Shown here piece by piece: positions 1 to 11,125 of a DNA stretch of 64,000 bases (position 1 is its first letter; the number at the start of each line of letters is the position of its first letter). This DNA is from Acestrorhynchus altus (Eukaryota; Chordata; Actinopteri; Characiformes; Acestrorhynchidae). The notes beneath the pieces are model-generated. The model made no database searches and was not told the DNA's origin. It saw only the letters and a program-made list of their open reading frames with translations. The position numbers and the translations under genes are program-made. The DNA lies in contig CM067522.1 in NCBI GenBank assembly GCA_034509495.1, forward strand, positions 19,212,428 through 19,276,427, in the 5' to 3' direction.

Positions 1-215
1 CCCCTCCCTCTCTCCACCCTCACTCGCTGGGGCTCCTGTAATTAAACAGTGTGAGTAAAACACTGAGGCATTATGGGTAGGCCAATGATCATAGTATTTA
101 AGAGATGTGTGCAACTACAGGGTAGAGGCATGCACACACACACAAACACACTCATGACCCCTGAAGGAAAGCAGACCTGTTAAGGTTCTTCTAGTGTGTA
201 TTGTATTTTTACACT
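1..215. other. unique non-coding sequence
   Basis: No open frame of interest and no repeat apart from a short CA run near 132-149. Confidence 0.6.
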
Positions 216-530
216 GCTGTAACAGCCACTGAACAGTCAGGCTGTAGTGAGATGGCGATGTAACAGTCACTGAACAGTCAGGCTGTACTGAGATGGCGAT
301 GTAACAGTCACTGAACAGTCAGGCTGTACTGAGTCGGACCTGTAACAGTCACTGAACAGTCAGGCTGTACTGAGATAGCGATGTAACAGCCACTGAACAG
401 TCAGGCTGTACTGAGATGGCGATGTAACAGTCACTGATCAGTCAGGCTGTACTGAGATGGAGCTGTAACAGCCACTGAACAGTCAGGCTGTACTGAGATG
501 GAGCTGTAACAGCCACTGAACAGTCAGGCT
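216..530. repeat. about 42-bp minisatellite, 7-8 copies
   Basis: The unit reads TGTAACAGTCACTGAACAGT, then CAGGCTGTACTGAGATGGCGA. Copies differ by point changes (CACTGATCAG, GAGTCGGACC) and the array breaks off at AAGCTAACCA. Confidence 0.93.
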
Positions 531-855
531 AAGCTAACCAGGCCTTCTATACTTAAAATATCCCTGCTTAACACTCGGCTTCATCGCTGCTGTAAACAGT
601 GGCAGGGATGCAGTAGTGCCTCTGTTCCGTCATCTTGCTTTGATTCAGCGTGTGACCGCGGCTCCTGGGCGTTTATGTTCCCGCTGCGCTCCGTGACCCA
701 GATGAAGCACTGCTATTCATCACTGGCCCCCAGGAGGCTGCAACACACAAATCAGAGCTTTGGTGCAGAAAGAGAGAGAGATAAAGAGAGAGAGAAAGAG
801 TTTTTTGGGGGGAGCAGCAGGGCTAGAACAGTGCAGACCAGTCCTGATATCTAAA
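531..855. other. unique non-coding sequence with a short GA-rich stretch
   Basis: About 300 bp of single-copy-looking sequence. The only simple sequence is GAGA-rich DNA at 770-802. Confidence 0.5.
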
Positions 856-1215
856 AGGATAAAAAACAGCCTGGTCAGCACAAACTGGACCAACTCAGTT
901 ATACTGGTAGACCAGCTTAGCTCTTAACCTGCATACGGTATGTTTTCCTAATAGGATGGATGGCTTCGCTGGTCTACTTGCATGAGCAACCTGACCGTAG
1001 TGGTCAACACATATGACTAAGGTGGTCAACCAGTATGTTTACATAATGAATTGATGGTTATCTGGCCTACCAGCATGAACAACCTGAACTACCGGTCCAC
1101 TGGCATGTCCAAGGTGGTCGACCCGCATGGCTGGTCTTACTATATTAATCCACAGGTATTACCACCTGACAGAACTGGTCAACTGGCTCAAGTGGCTCAG
1201 CCAATCCAATTACAC
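856..1215. repeat. degenerate TGGTCA/ACCAGCATG repeat
   Basis: Short phrases such as GGTCAACCAG, ACCAGCATGAACAACCTGA and ACTGGTCAAC recur at uneven spacing. The phrases match the better ordered arrays near 18.8 kb and 19.8 kb, so this looks like an old decayed array of that family. Confidence 0.6.
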
Positions 1216-1619
1216 ATAGGCATAGATTGAGGAGAGACATATTTGCTGCTCAACCAATCAGATGGGCTGGGAGCAAACCTGCCGTTTGCGTGAAACCCTG
1301 GAACTCCTTGTACATCTGGATGCTCTTACTTTTGCTTTCTATTTTTCTCTCATTGCTTTTGGCAGCAGGTTGAATCCAGTATTGTTTGTTTACCAAGTAT
1401 TTTATTCATGTTGTTGCTATATTTTGCTTCTTTTATTAGTGTCTGCAGCTCTGATTGACCTCAGTACAGAAACCAATCCAACAGGATCCAACTTCAGACG
1501 TCGACTGTCTTGCTTGCCTGACTGTATTTGTTTGGAGTAGGTGGTGGGTGGTGTTGGTGTACTGTGTAAACTTTCGCTTTCACGTTCTGAAAAGCACACT
1601 TTCACTTCTGACTGCTCCG

Positions 1620-1960
1620 CTACTCCTATATTAACCTGTTTAGCCGTATCCGTTTCCCTGCAATCAGAGGGAAACAATGTCAGCCACTGCAGACGTGGGC
1701 AATTAAATGACAAAGATAAATCTCCATAGCAATCAGCGCCCCTGCACGTGTGATTGGCCGTAAATAACTTAATTAGCATACATTTCCATCTCGGTGTCTC
1801 CCATCTGGCTGCGAGTGCTTGTCGTACCGCATGTAATGATGGTAATCGCAGCCACTTATTTACTTTAAACCAATTCCCCCGAGACAGGTTCCACTTTTAG
1901 GCGGTAATTTTATCGTAAGCTGGACGTCGTGTTCATGCGCTGAAATAATTAGGCGCTATC
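1620..1960. promoter_or_regulatory. candidate conserved non-coding element
   Basis: Non-repetitive, mixed-composition sequence with a CACGTG E-box (1745-1750), a CTTAATTAGC homeodomain-type site near 1767, and TGATTGGCC (CCAAT on the other strand). It stands out from the repeat-rich surroundings. No cross-species comparison was possible. Confidence 0.25.
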
Positions 1961-2555
1961 CACGTCTGAAAAGACGCTGCTCAGTGCGGCGTCTGGAATA
2001 CACAGTTCTGATTCTCCTGTCGGAATGAATTGAATTACGGAGTGGAATGTGTTTGACTGTGTTTGACGATGTTTGGCTGTGCTTGACGTGTAGCTGATGA
2101 TCTACGAGGGGAAAACGATGAGGACGTTCTCTGTGTTGGTTCTGCGTCGAGAAAAGAGAGTTTCTGGTTAAAGATGATTGTGTGAGAGATGTTATTTCTG
2201 CCGGAGGGTAATTTAATATAGTTGTGACTGAGGGCGAGTGCATTCTTTAAATTCTTGAACGCGCACTGATGTCGAACCTGTACAGGATTTTCTTACAGGC
2301 CACTTTTTACCTGAAGTTCTCGCGTTTTTTACTCAGTACTTTTAATAAAGCCAAAGCTGTGACTCCGTTAATAACACTATATTTGCTTCTTAATGAGCCA
2401 CGCTGGACTTCCTGTAATGTCACTGTGGTCTCATATACAGCGTTATGATCATTATCCTCATCCTGCACACTTCTGTTCTGACCTGTTGTATGGATGTTTT
2501 ATTCCTCACCTCTCTATGTATATATTTAATTATGTTTATATGAATGGTGTTCTTG
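1961..2555. other. unique non-coding sequence
   Basis: Apart from a few imprecise GTGTTTGACTGTGTTTGACG repeats near 2048-2090, nothing recognisable. The open frames here are short and lack coding features. Confidence 0.5.
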
Positions 2556-2962
2556 AGTATGTTCTCCAAGGTGGAGGTTTTGGAGAACATTTCCTACTGT
2601 GGAGGTTTTTGAGAACCATCTCCAAGGGAGAGATTTTTGAGAAAGCTCTACAGGATGGAGATTTTTGGGAATGCTCTCCAGGATGGAGATTTTTGGGAAT
2701 GCTCTCCAGGATGGAGATTTTTGAGAATGCTCTCCAGGATGGAGATTTTTGAGAATGCGCTACAGGCTGGAGATTTTTGAGAATGCTCTACAGGCTGGAG
2801 ATTTTTGAGAATGCCCTACAGGCTGGAGATATTTGAGAATGCTCTCCAGGATGGAGATTTTTGAGAATGCTCTACAGCCTGGAGATTTTTGAGAATGCTC
2901 TACAGGCTGGAGATTTTTATGAATGCGCTACAGGCTGGAGATTTTTGAGAATGCTCTCATCA
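2556..2962. repeat. 28-bp minisatellite, about 14 copies
   Basis: Unit GAATGCTCTCCAGGATGGAG followed by ATTTTTGA. Early copies are more divergent (GGTGGAGGTTTTGGAGAAC) and later ones nearly identical, with CTACAGGCTGG variants. It produces a misleading repeated open frame. Confidence 0.93.
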
Positions 2963-3332
2963 ACAATGACGATGTTCAAATATAAATTATTGTACGTAAG
3001 GAAATTGTCCAGCATCCAGATGACCAGTGCAGTCAGTTATGAATCACAGTGAAAGGAAACATTCCCACATTGCAAAAGTAAATTTCCAGTATTTCCTAAA
3101 TATTGATGGAGCTGGAGGAGTTTTTGTTTCCTGCAAGGAAATTCAAATCAGGAAATGCCTGTGGACCGACTGACCTCTGAAGTGACCTCCAGCTGACCCA
3201 GAGCTGTGCGTCTGAACTGAAGGCATCTTTGTCTGTGGATTGTACCTTTAGTCATTAGCATTGGCTGTGCTCACTTGACCTTTGTGGCCTGAACTTAAGA
3301 CCAAAATTCAGCTCAGAGACAAACTCACATAC
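2963..3332. other. unique non-coding sequence
   Basis: Single-copy-looking sequence between a minisatellite and a microsatellite; no feature seen. Confidence 0.5.
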
Positions 3333-3349
3333 CATATATATATATATAC

Positions 3350-3432
<83 letters not shown>

Positions 3433-3450
3433 CGCGCGCGCATGCACACA
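3333..3450. repeat. compound (TA)n(TG)n(CG)n alternating purine-pyrimidine tract
   Basis: TATATA dinucleotides lead into about 60 bp of TG and then GCGCGCGTGCGCGCGCGCATGCACAC-type sequence. The whole run alternates purine and pyrimidine, the pattern that favours left-handed Z-DNA. Confidence 0.95.
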
Positions 3451-3548
3451 TGTTTGCCAGTGCCCTACAGAAAAATGAGTAGTAACACATTCATCAATGT
3501 CAGATCAGCCTAATTGCTAAAGCATAAATCATATGCAGATACACTGGA

Positions 3549-3550
<2 letters not shown>

Positions 3551-3600
<50 letters not shown>

Positions 3601-3610
3601 CACACACACT
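3551..3610. repeat. (CA)n microsatellite
   Basis: CA dinucleotides with one AAAA interruption near 3597. Confidence 0.95.
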
Positions 3611-3844
3611 GCAGCGGAGGAGGTGGCAAGCACAATCTGACCCTGATATTACATTGTAACACAGTTATTCACAGTTATTTATTTATTTATTTTCTTCAGA
3701 GTGCACGAGTGTGCACACTGAGATGTGTGAAAACACAGCAACCCCAAGGTTACCCCCAATGCCAGGCTGGGCTACAGAAGTTTAAAGCTGTGGAGTTTCA
3801 GAACTAAGCATCCAACATCAGTACCTGACCTCACTGATCCCCCC

Positions 3845-3965
3845 ATTTATATAGTGCAGAATGCAATCAAATCCTCCTCACGGCAATGTTCACATCTTGT
3901 ATGAACCCTCTCGAGGTTGCTGAATTAAAGGGGGCAAACTGCTGGTTAATGCCCTTGATAGAAGA
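3845..3965 (-). mobile_element. MITE fragment (family M1) leading into the 82-bp array
   Basis: Contains GAATGCAATCAAATCCTC, CGGCAATGTTCACATCTTG and AAAGGGGGCAAAC...TTAATGCCC, the same succession as in the M1 copies near 24.5 and 45.6 kb (orientation given as for those copies). The MITE text breaks off where the minisatellite begins. Confidence 0.6.
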
Positions 3966-4620
3966 ACCAGACAATTTAATAAAAGTCCACCTCCTGAATG
4001 AACTGGTTAGGTATGGTTACATGGTGGTCTTTTTTTCTTTAATGGAAAGGGTCAAGGAATGTGTAATGGTCCCACCTCCTGTATGGCCTGGTATGGTCCC
4101 GCTTATTAGTGGAACAGGTTGAGACACTGGGAATGGACCACCTTCTGAGTAAACTAATCAGGTGTTGTCCTATGGTGGTCTCTTTCCGTTAATGGAAGGG
4201 GTCAAGGGAGTTGGAATGGTCCAATTCCTGATTGAACTGGTCAGTTGTGGCCTTATGGTAGTGTCCCATCAACTTAAAGACTAAGTAGAGGGACTGGGAA
4301 TGGCCCAACTCTTCAATTAACTGGTCAGTAGTTATCTTATAGTGGCCTCTTTTCATTGGCAGATGTGATGGAGGGAGTGAGAATGGTCAACCTCTTACAC
4401 TGGTCAGTGGTGGTTCTGTAGTGGTCTCCTTCAACTAATGTTAAAGGTAGCGGGATTGGGAACTGTCTACCTACTGAATGAACTGGTGTGGTCCTATGAT
4501 GGGGTTTCTTTTCAGTGATGGGTTGGTACAGGGGTTGAGAATGGTCCACCTCCTGAATGAACTGGTCAGGGTTGGTCCTACGGTGGTCTTTTTTCATAAG
4601 AGAGGGGCTGATAAACAGAG
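3966..4620. repeat. about 82-bp minisatellite, 8 copies, inside an M1 MITE
   Basis: GGGAATGGTCCACCTCCTGA recurs at 4132, 4216, 4297, 4381, 4460 and 4539 (with variants). Each copy continues with AACTGGTCAG, GGTCCTATGGTGGTCTC and a TTAATGGAAGGGGTCAAGGG segment. The same unit is present in reverse complement at 60926-61440. Confidence 0.9.
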
Positions 4621-4757
4621 CACACCTGTAAGTGTTTCTGATAAAATGGCCAGTGAAGTCAGTGTAACTCTTTGTAGGACATAAGGAGGATGTAATAAAG
4701 TGAATGATGTAGCTCCATAAAACGCACCTTAACTCTGCTTTAATTAAAGAAAGTCGT

Positions 4758-4760
<3 letters not shown>

Positions 4761-4807
<47 letters not shown>
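4761..4807. repeat. (GA)n microsatellite
   Basis: Pure GA dinucleotides. Confidence 0.95.
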
Positions 4808-4808
<1 letters not shown>

Positions 4809-5065
4809 AGTAAAACCTCCCTCCCCCAGGCCGAATAAAAGAGCTTAAGTGTGTGAACATGGTCACAGTGTGTGCTTCTTACATGGACGGTCACTTTGCG
4901 GTGCCGCAGTGAAATACATCACTGATGCTGGAGATATTAGAGCTCATTAATGAAATCTTTATGGATAGAACATCGGCAGTTTTTCATCACAGGTTCTTGC
5001 AGACGTACCCAGAGACCGGAACCAGTTATAGCACATTAAAGCACCGATAACGGTGTCCAGTGAGG

Positions 5066-5108
5066 AAGCACTAAAGGAGGTGTTTCTAATAAAGTGGCCA
5101 GTGAGGAC
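5066..5108. repeat. short interspersed repeat containing GTGTTTCTAATAAAGTGGCC
   Basis: A core phrase also found at 13951-13970, 13992-14010 and 15302-15321, often preceded by GATGAAGCACTAAAG and followed by AGTGAGG. A diverged copy lies near 4630-4660. It looks like a piece of a widespread element that I cannot name. Confidence 0.7.
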
Positions 5109-5155
5109 ACACAGGGGTGGCAGGTGTACAATATACTTTATTTGCTTTTTCAGAA

Positions 5156-5157
<2 letters not shown>

Positions 5158-5205
<48 letters not shown>

Positions 5206-5320
5206 TAAAGTGTGTGTGCGTGTGATTAGCATAAGCCCTGCTCCCCCATGGTTGGTGATAATGTGATAAAGAAACAGTTTTTCCTCCCGAACTGTCTCTG
5301 TCTCTCTCTCTCTGTCTCTG

Positions 5321-5366
<46 letters not shown>

Positions 5367-5478
5367 TCTCTCTCTCTCCCTTTCTCTCTCTTTCCCTTTT
5401 CACTTCAACAGCGTTTCCTGAACTGCTTTGTGTGGCACGGATCAGAAGTGAGAAGGGTGAAGGGCAGAAAACCTCCCA

Positions 5479-5510
<32 letters not shown>

Positions 5511-5514
5511 CACA

Positions 5515-5570
<56 letters not shown>
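5158..5570. repeat. cluster of (GT)n, (CA)n, (TC)n and (CACG)n(CA)n microsatellites
   Basis: GT at 5158-5204, TC around 5297-5320 and 5366-5395, CA at 5323-5364, and CACG passing into CA at 5477-5570. Opposed GT and CA tracts about 120 bp apart could form a hairpin in single-stranded DNA. The long Cys/Val and His/Thr open frames here are artefacts. Confidence 0.93.
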
Positions 5571-5573
<3 letters not shown>

Positions 5574-5859
5574 GAAGCAAGATCCACACTGTTTTTCCCA
5601 TTTGCATTCCCCTCCTACACGTCTTCTTACAGAGGTAACACAGCTTCTGCCGAGAGACAGAGAGAGGGGCCAGGGGTGGAGGGGGTGGAGGGGTGCAAGG
5701 GTTGTGATGTGAAGACGAGGCAATTTGAACTATTGCGTATTGGTACAAAATAATAGGAGTTGGCAGCTTGCTCCACATTTGGACCCCATAGTATTAGCTG
5801 CTGATCTGAATTTACACACAGTCACACAATTGAACTGAATTGACCTGAACTGATTTCAA
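5571..5859. other. unique non-coding sequence
   Basis: No gene or repeat recognised; an octamer ATTTGCAT lies at 5600-5607. Confidence 0.5.
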
Positions 5860-6350
5860 AAGAATTGAAGTGTCCTTGGCCTTCGAGCCAGAGATGGGTA
5901 TTTGAAATGCCCCCCTCTGCTACCAGCAGTGGCAAAAATCCCAGTCTAGGGGAAATTCTGAGAATCCTTTGTGCCTGTTCTTACTCAGTTCTGCAGATGG
6001 TGCGGTTGGGGTGGAGTGATGATAGAGCTGGCCCAATAGCATCCTGGGCCACATTTTCAATCAGGGATAGATCTGGAGATGAGACTGACCACAGCATAGT
6101 ATCTGTGATTTCAAGGCAGAAAAGGTAGGACCACGGCTTGCAGGACCTCATTAACTGTAATGAGGTCACCAAAGGTGATGTGCACAAGGCTACTGTACGC
6201 CACACCATGACACCAGCTCTTCTGGACTTGCGACAAAGCGTTGATCTCGGCATTGACCACAGTGCCTCCACACATGGACTCATTGATCTTCTCCAAGACA
6301 AAGCGGATTCAGCCAATAAGATGACCAATATTCCGAAAGACCCAGTGTGG
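5860..6350 (-). pseudogene. broken Tc1/mariner-like transposase remnant
   Basis: On the minus strand three frames together carry Tc1-family landmarks. AGVMVWRT (about 6204-6226) matches the usual G-V-M-V-W-G stretch. VNEVLQAVVLPFLP (about 6111-6155, another frame) matches the N/D-E-V-L-x-P-V-V-L-P-F-L segment. SPDLSLIENV (about 6052-6083) is the S-P-D-L-x-P-I-E block that holds the last catalytic Glu. Frame changes occur between these blocks, the stretch normally holding the second Asp is eroded, and the N-terminal DNA-binding half and inverted repeats are not seen. This is a dead fragment of a cut-and-paste transposon; family membership is from motif memory. Confidence 0.8.
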
Positions 6351-7074
6351 CATAACCATTGCAGTCAGGTGATTCTTTTAGGGTGCAACTATTTTTTGAT
6401 ATGGAGCCATAGATACCTACATCTGCCGCAGTACAGTTATAGCTCACATGTCATAGTGCAATATCTTCTGCTGGCATATACATGTGATCCATATCTTCTC
6501 GTATTATCTTCTCGTATCTGTTGTTTTTGTCTGAAGGTGTGTGTGGTGTTACGGTGTTGGAGTAGAGATATCTATGCGTGAGTTATTGCACTTCCAGGCC
6601 TTGCACTCGCTTCAGTATTTACAGGAGCCATATTCTCTGTAGCCAGTTCCCCCGAGGGAGGCAGATTTGTGGTTTTAAACCCCCGAGGAAGCATCAGTAT
6701 TGAACTGTTTTTCCAGAGCTTTATTGCACTCAGGCTCTCCTGTCCTGCAGACGTGTATAATACACACTGACCTCAGAACTCAGAGCTGAGAACTTCTTTG
6801 AGATTTATTTGGTTCAGATGCAGAAGTTGGAGGATAGGGAGTTCACTACCCAGTAAAAGCTCCAGTAAAGAAAACAGTTTGAGTTAATTGGCAACTGATG
6901 CTCCCTTGATGGTCATATAATGTCATCTCACTTCAGGCTCCAGATGAGAACTCTAGTTCAATAGGAATAACTTCAATTCTCTTGAGAGGCTTATGGCTGT
7001 AAAAGTTGAGGTGTGGTGAAGCTAGAACATGGATTTGATCATCAGGGTGGACATCAGAATGAGTTGCACTTGAA
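6351..7074. other. unique non-coding sequence
   Basis: About 720 bp with no recognisable gene, array or element. Confidence 0.5.
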
Positions 7075-7285
7075 TCTTTTGGGACGAAATCTCATTTAAA
7101 CACTGTGTCCACACACTGTCCACTCTATGAGACACCCTACCGAGTGCGTCTCACCTTGTGATGGTGTCAGAGACGGAAGCTCACCTGTTTTCAAAACAGT
7201 GTGTGTTGGTCGTCCTCTAGTCCTTCATCAGTGCTCACAGGATGCTGTCGGCTGGATATTTCTGGTCGGTGGACAGTGAATGTAG
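7075..7285 (-). mobile_element. foldback-type element fragment (family F), reverse orientation
   Basis: TTTAAACACTGTGTCCACAC, CACTGTCCACTCTATGAGAC, and GGTCGTCCTCTAGTCCTTCA with TGCTCACAGGATGCTGTCGG are reverse complements of phrases in the 47.1 and 54.8 kb copies. Only the central part of the element is present. Confidence 0.75.
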
Positions 7286-7332
7286 AAGAGGCGGCACAGG
7301 GTTATATGATTATGTATTCCATACAAGAAATA

Positions 7333-7570
7333 CAATTGTATGGACAAAAAGTATTGAACACCTGTCTGCTCATTGTTCTGGAAATCAGATTTACGACATT
7401 CAGCACAAGTGTTGGTGAGATCAGATGTTGGAGGATCACCACTTCTTCCATTACTTCTCTATGGGGGCTATATAAGCTCTGTGTGCATTTGCACGTTTGT
7501 GACAGCAATTTGTGCAACTTAAAGTAGCTGAATGCATCCATTGAAGAATACCACAAACATTTGGAGACAT
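7333..7570 (+). mobile_element. short, internally deleted M1 MITE with both ends
   Basis: One end reads TATGGACAAAAAGTATTGAA plus CACCTG; the other reads AGTAGCTGAATGCATCCATT plus ACAAACATTTGG. These are the two outer ends of the M1 family. The middle retains GGAGGATCACCACTTC and GGGGGCTATATAAGCTCTGTG, so most of the interior is lost. Confidence 0.7.
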
Positions 7571-7577
7571 CAGCCAG

Positions 7578-7578
<1 letters not shown>

Positions 7579-7620
<42 letters not shown>

Positions 7621-7788
7621 TGCGTGCATGCCTGAAGAAAGTCAGTAAGTGACAGAAACTCAATTTGCATTCCTTCAGAAGCCCCTCCTCCTCCTTGGCT
7701 TATATAATGAATATGCATGTCGTAGGTGAAAGGAGACTCAGGCAGGCAGGGAATGTGAATTAGCCTTGTAATAATCCTGCCCACTGCA

Positions 7789-7841
<53 letters not shown>

Positions 7842-7854
7842 CACACACACACAC
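7579..7854. repeat. two (CA)n microsatellites
   Basis: CA tracts at 7579-7616 and 7790-7854 with unique sequence between them, including an octamer ATTTGCAT at 7673-7680. Confidence 0.93.
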
Positions 7855-7904
7855 AAACATCTCCAAATCATAACACACACCGACCTTTACATGCTTTCAC
7901 ACAG

Positions 7905-8660
7905 CCTGTAAATGTAGGTATTGTGATATATACTGAGGAGCTACAGTCTCTCATTAGGGTGAATATTAATAACACTATAAATGTAGGTATTGTGATATAC
8001 ATTGAGGAGGAGCTACAGTCTCTCATTAGGGTGAATATTAATGACACTATTGCAATGTAGGTATTGTGATATACACTGAGGAGGAGGAGCTACAGTCTCT
8101 CATTAGGGTGAATATTAATAACACTATAAATGTAGGTATTGTGATATACACTGAGGGAGTGGAGGTTTTACAGTCTCTCATTAGGGGTGAATATTAATGG
8201 GCCACTGCAAATGGGTATTGATATACATTGAGGAGGAGCTACAGGTCTCATTAGCAGAATATTAATAACACTGTAAATGTAGGTATTGTGATATACATTG
8301 AGGAGGAGCTACAGTCTCTCATTAGGGTGAAATATTAATAACACTGTAAATGTAGGTATTGTGATATACACTGAGGGAGAGCTACAGTCTCTCATTAGGG
8401 TGAATATTAATAACACTGTAAATGTAGGTATTGTGATATACACTGAGGAGGAGGAGCTACAGTCTCTCATTAGGGTGAATATTAATAACTTTAAATGGTG
8501 GTATTGTGATATACACTGAAGTGGAGCCATAATCTCTCATTAAGGTGAACATTAATAACACTAAATGTAGGTATTGTGATATACACTGAGGAGGAGGAGC
8601 TACAGTCTCTCATTAGGGTGAATATTAATAACACTGTAAATGTAGGTATTGTGATACTCT
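7905..8660. repeat. about 72-75-bp minisatellite, about 10 copies
   Basis: The unit is AATGTAGGTATTGTGATATA, CACTGAGGAGGAGGAGCTAC, AGTCTCTCATTAGGGTGAAT, ATTAATAACACTGTA. Copies differ in the number of GAG triplets (one to three), and one copy near 8190-8270 is clearly more diverged. Confidence 0.93.
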
Positions 8661-8985
8661 TATACATCTGCAGGACAGTTGTCGAAGGACACAGTTGTGG
8701 GAGATTGGAGTTCCAGAAGGTGTCTCAGACCAAGAAATACGGCGTGGATTGAAGGACGAGCTCCTGAGCTCTACTCTGCCTGGTGCTCGTTGTTTAGTGT
8801 ACTGGTGTAAGAATTTATTGGCAGAGGTCAGAAGTACGCAGTGTTCTCTGCTGTAGTCTAAATAAATCAGAGTATGGGCTGTAATGGATCCGTCCTATTA
8901 AACCACACCGACTTTAAAAACACCCAATCATTAAAGAGTTTCTCTGCTGACATCATCCTGCTCTGGCACTACAGAGCAAATACCA
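8661..8985. other. unique non-coding sequence
   Basis: Contains phrases such as CAGACCAAGAAATACGGCG with no repeat partner in the window; no gene recognised. Confidence 0.45.
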
Positions 8986-8989
8986 GTGA

Positions 8990-9005
8990 GCTCTCTCTCT
9001 CTCTT

Positions 9006-9054
<49 letters not shown>

Positions 9055-9068
9055 ATATGAGAGAAAGA

Positions 9069-9100
<32 letters not shown>
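8990..9100. repeat. (CT)n tract followed by (AT)n tract
   Basis: CT with CTTT interruptions to about 9055, then AT dinucleotides 9070-9100. Confidence 0.93.
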
Positions 9101-9103
<3 letters not shown>

Positions 9104-9239
9104 CTTTAGATCTCTTTGTTTTCTCTCCACTGCCTCCTCTGTCTCTCTTTGTTATCCCCTCTCTCTCTTCTCTGTCTCTCCTTTCTTCCTCCTTTTAAGA
9201 GCCACTTAAGGCCTCTTTTGTAGCTCCAGATGTTTTGTG

Positions 9240-9620
9240 TGTGTGCTGATTTATTTAGCTTGTAAACAGGACGCCGAAAGCGTCCCCCGTAATGATGGAG
9301 GGGGAAAGTGCAACATGTTGTTGTTGCAAAGGCTTTATGATTAAAAGAGAGTGCAAAATAAAGCCTGCTGGCCGTTTAATCTGATTCAGCTTTGAGGAGA
9401 AAAACATAAAGGGGGGGAGAGAGGGAGAGGAGAGGAAAGAAGAGTGAGAATGAGAAGGTAAGAGAGCGGGGAGAAAGAGGGTAAGAGTGAGGGTGAGGGA
9501 GAAAGAGGGGAGCGAGAGAAGGGGGGGTGGGGATGGAGGGATTTTTGTGGAAAGGGGCCAGTTGCCAGATTGAAATGCAAATCCTAACATTTTGGATTTC
9601 ATTAGAGGGGCAAAGTGGAG
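9240..9620. promoter_or_regulatory. candidate conserved non-coding element interrupted by a purine tract
   Basis: Two non-repetitive blocks (9260-9400 and 9535-9615) flank a G/A-only region at 9409-9530. The second block has octamer ATGCAAAT at 9575-9582 and GGATTTCATTAGAGG. The regulatory role is inferred from composition only. Confidence 0.25.
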
Positions 9621-9739
9621 AACAACAGGAGCAGGTCGGTGGGAGAGGAGGAGGGTCTACATCTGGAAATTCCTATAATTCCATATCGAAACATCCTCAA
9701 ACCAGCAGGCTTGGAGAAGCTCATGCCATGGAATGCCGA

Positions 9740-10235
9740 GGTTCTCACTTTGTGGAGCGTAAACCCACCAGCCATAACTTTACTACCACCAGCCTTATAC
9801 GCACCTCTTTCTACCACAGCAGTTGCTCTGACCGGTCCAGGCTGACCCACAATACCATTGAAGGTGTCCGTGGCATCTGCACCAAGAGTAATGTGAGAGC
9901 AGACCTTTTAAGTTCTGTAAAAGCAGAAATGGGATCAGCGACATCAACGAGACTTGGGCCTAATGACCCTGTCGCCGTTTCACTGTTCTCCTTGCTTGGA
10001 GAACTTTTTGGTCAGTCCTCACCATTGCATACCATGAAGACCATGCATCTGGTCTGATGTTTTTGAGATGTTCCCAATCTAGCCAGCCACCAGTTGGGTT
10101 CTTAGGCTAATTCAGTTTTTCTGCTTCAACACATCAACTTTCAAGAACTTACTGATCAGTTGCTGCTCAGTAGATCCACCTTGACCTATTTCACGGAACC
10201 AGATCTTCAGTGTTATTCACTTGCGGCAGTGGTTG
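9740..10235 (+). mobile_element. nonautonomous DNA-transposon copy (family D)
   Basis: Starts with ACCAGCCATAACTTTACTAC, close to the CAGCCATAACATTA terminus common in fish DNA elements. It continues with CCTAATGACCCTGTCGCCG, TTTCACTGTTCTCCTTGC, CACCATTGCATACCATGAAG and CTGCTTCAACACATCAACTT, a succession I remember from a very common teleost repeat. The far end (TGTTATTCACTTGCGGCAG) is less clear. The open frame across it is not a gene. Confidence 0.7.
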
Positions 10236-10639
10236 CCGTTTAGCCAACATGTCAGTAGTTTCTTCGGGTTTGATGTTACCTGAAGGCTTTGATTACCCTA
10301 ACTTGCTGTTAGGTAATTGTTTAGCGGTTAAAGCTCAACGCTGGTGAAGGGGCTAAATGTAGATGTGAAGTGAAAAGGCCTGTAACGCCCAGCGGGCGAT
10401 AGCTCACCCTGAACATGCATGACCCATATTAATTAAAACATGCCTGCAGAACACCACGTGTGAAAGGTCAAAGAACAAACGCCAGCTACAGCACTGCATT
10501 TCAGAGGAACCTTCTGCCTGATAAACACACACGATAGAAACCACAGAACAGTAGGTGCCAGCCTACATTTGTACGTGACATATTTCACATTGTTGACAAA
10601 TTTATCAAGTAGTACTGCTGGCTCTCTAGCATATAGGAG
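10236..10639. other. unique non-coding sequence
   Basis: No repeat; CATATTAATTAAAACATGCC near 10425-10444 is a homeodomain-type AT core. Confidence 0.45.
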
Positions 10640-11125
10640 TGCTTTATTGAGGTGTTTATGGACTTATATCCCCTGTTCCAGTGTATAGGGGTGTTTATTG
10701 AGGTGTTTATGAAGTAATATCTCCTTTACTAGTGTAAAGGAGTGTTTATTGGGGTGTTTATGGGTGAATATCTCCTTTTGTAGTGTAAAGGACTGTTTAT
10801 TGAGGTGTTTATGGACTAATATACCCTGTTCCAGTGTATAGGAGTGTTTATTTAGGTGTTTATAGTAACATTCCCTAGTAGTAAAGGAGTGTTTATTGAG
10901 GTGTTTATGGATCAATGTCCCCTGTTCCAGTCAATATGAGTGTCTATTCAGGTGCTTATGGACAACTATCTCCTATTCCAGCCTATATGAGTGTTTATGG
11001 ACTATTACCATTTATTCTATCATAAAGGATTGTTTATTGAGGTGTTTATGGACTAATACCTCTTATTCTAGTGTATAGGAGTGTATATTGATGTGTTTAT
11101 GGAATAATGTCTCATTCCTACTGTA
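10640..11125. repeat. about 50-bp minisatellite family E, array 1
   Basis: The unit runs AGGAGTGTTTATTGAGGTGT, TTATGGACTAATATCTCCTG, TTCCAGTGTAT. About ten copies, each diverged. The reverse complement of this unit forms the arrays at 35290-36530 and 42026-43335. Confidence 0.92.

Noticed and set aside
5086..5778. 230-residue minus-strand frame
   Set aside because: Mostly Cys-Val, Thr-His and Arg-Glu runs from GT, CA and TC tracts.
9527..10057. 176-residue frame
   Set aside because: Runs through a purine tract and a DNA-transposon copy; no domain recognised.
10640..11125. CRISPR-like regular repeats
   Set aside because: Units abut with no unique spacers and share variants; it is a minisatellite in a eukaryotic genome.
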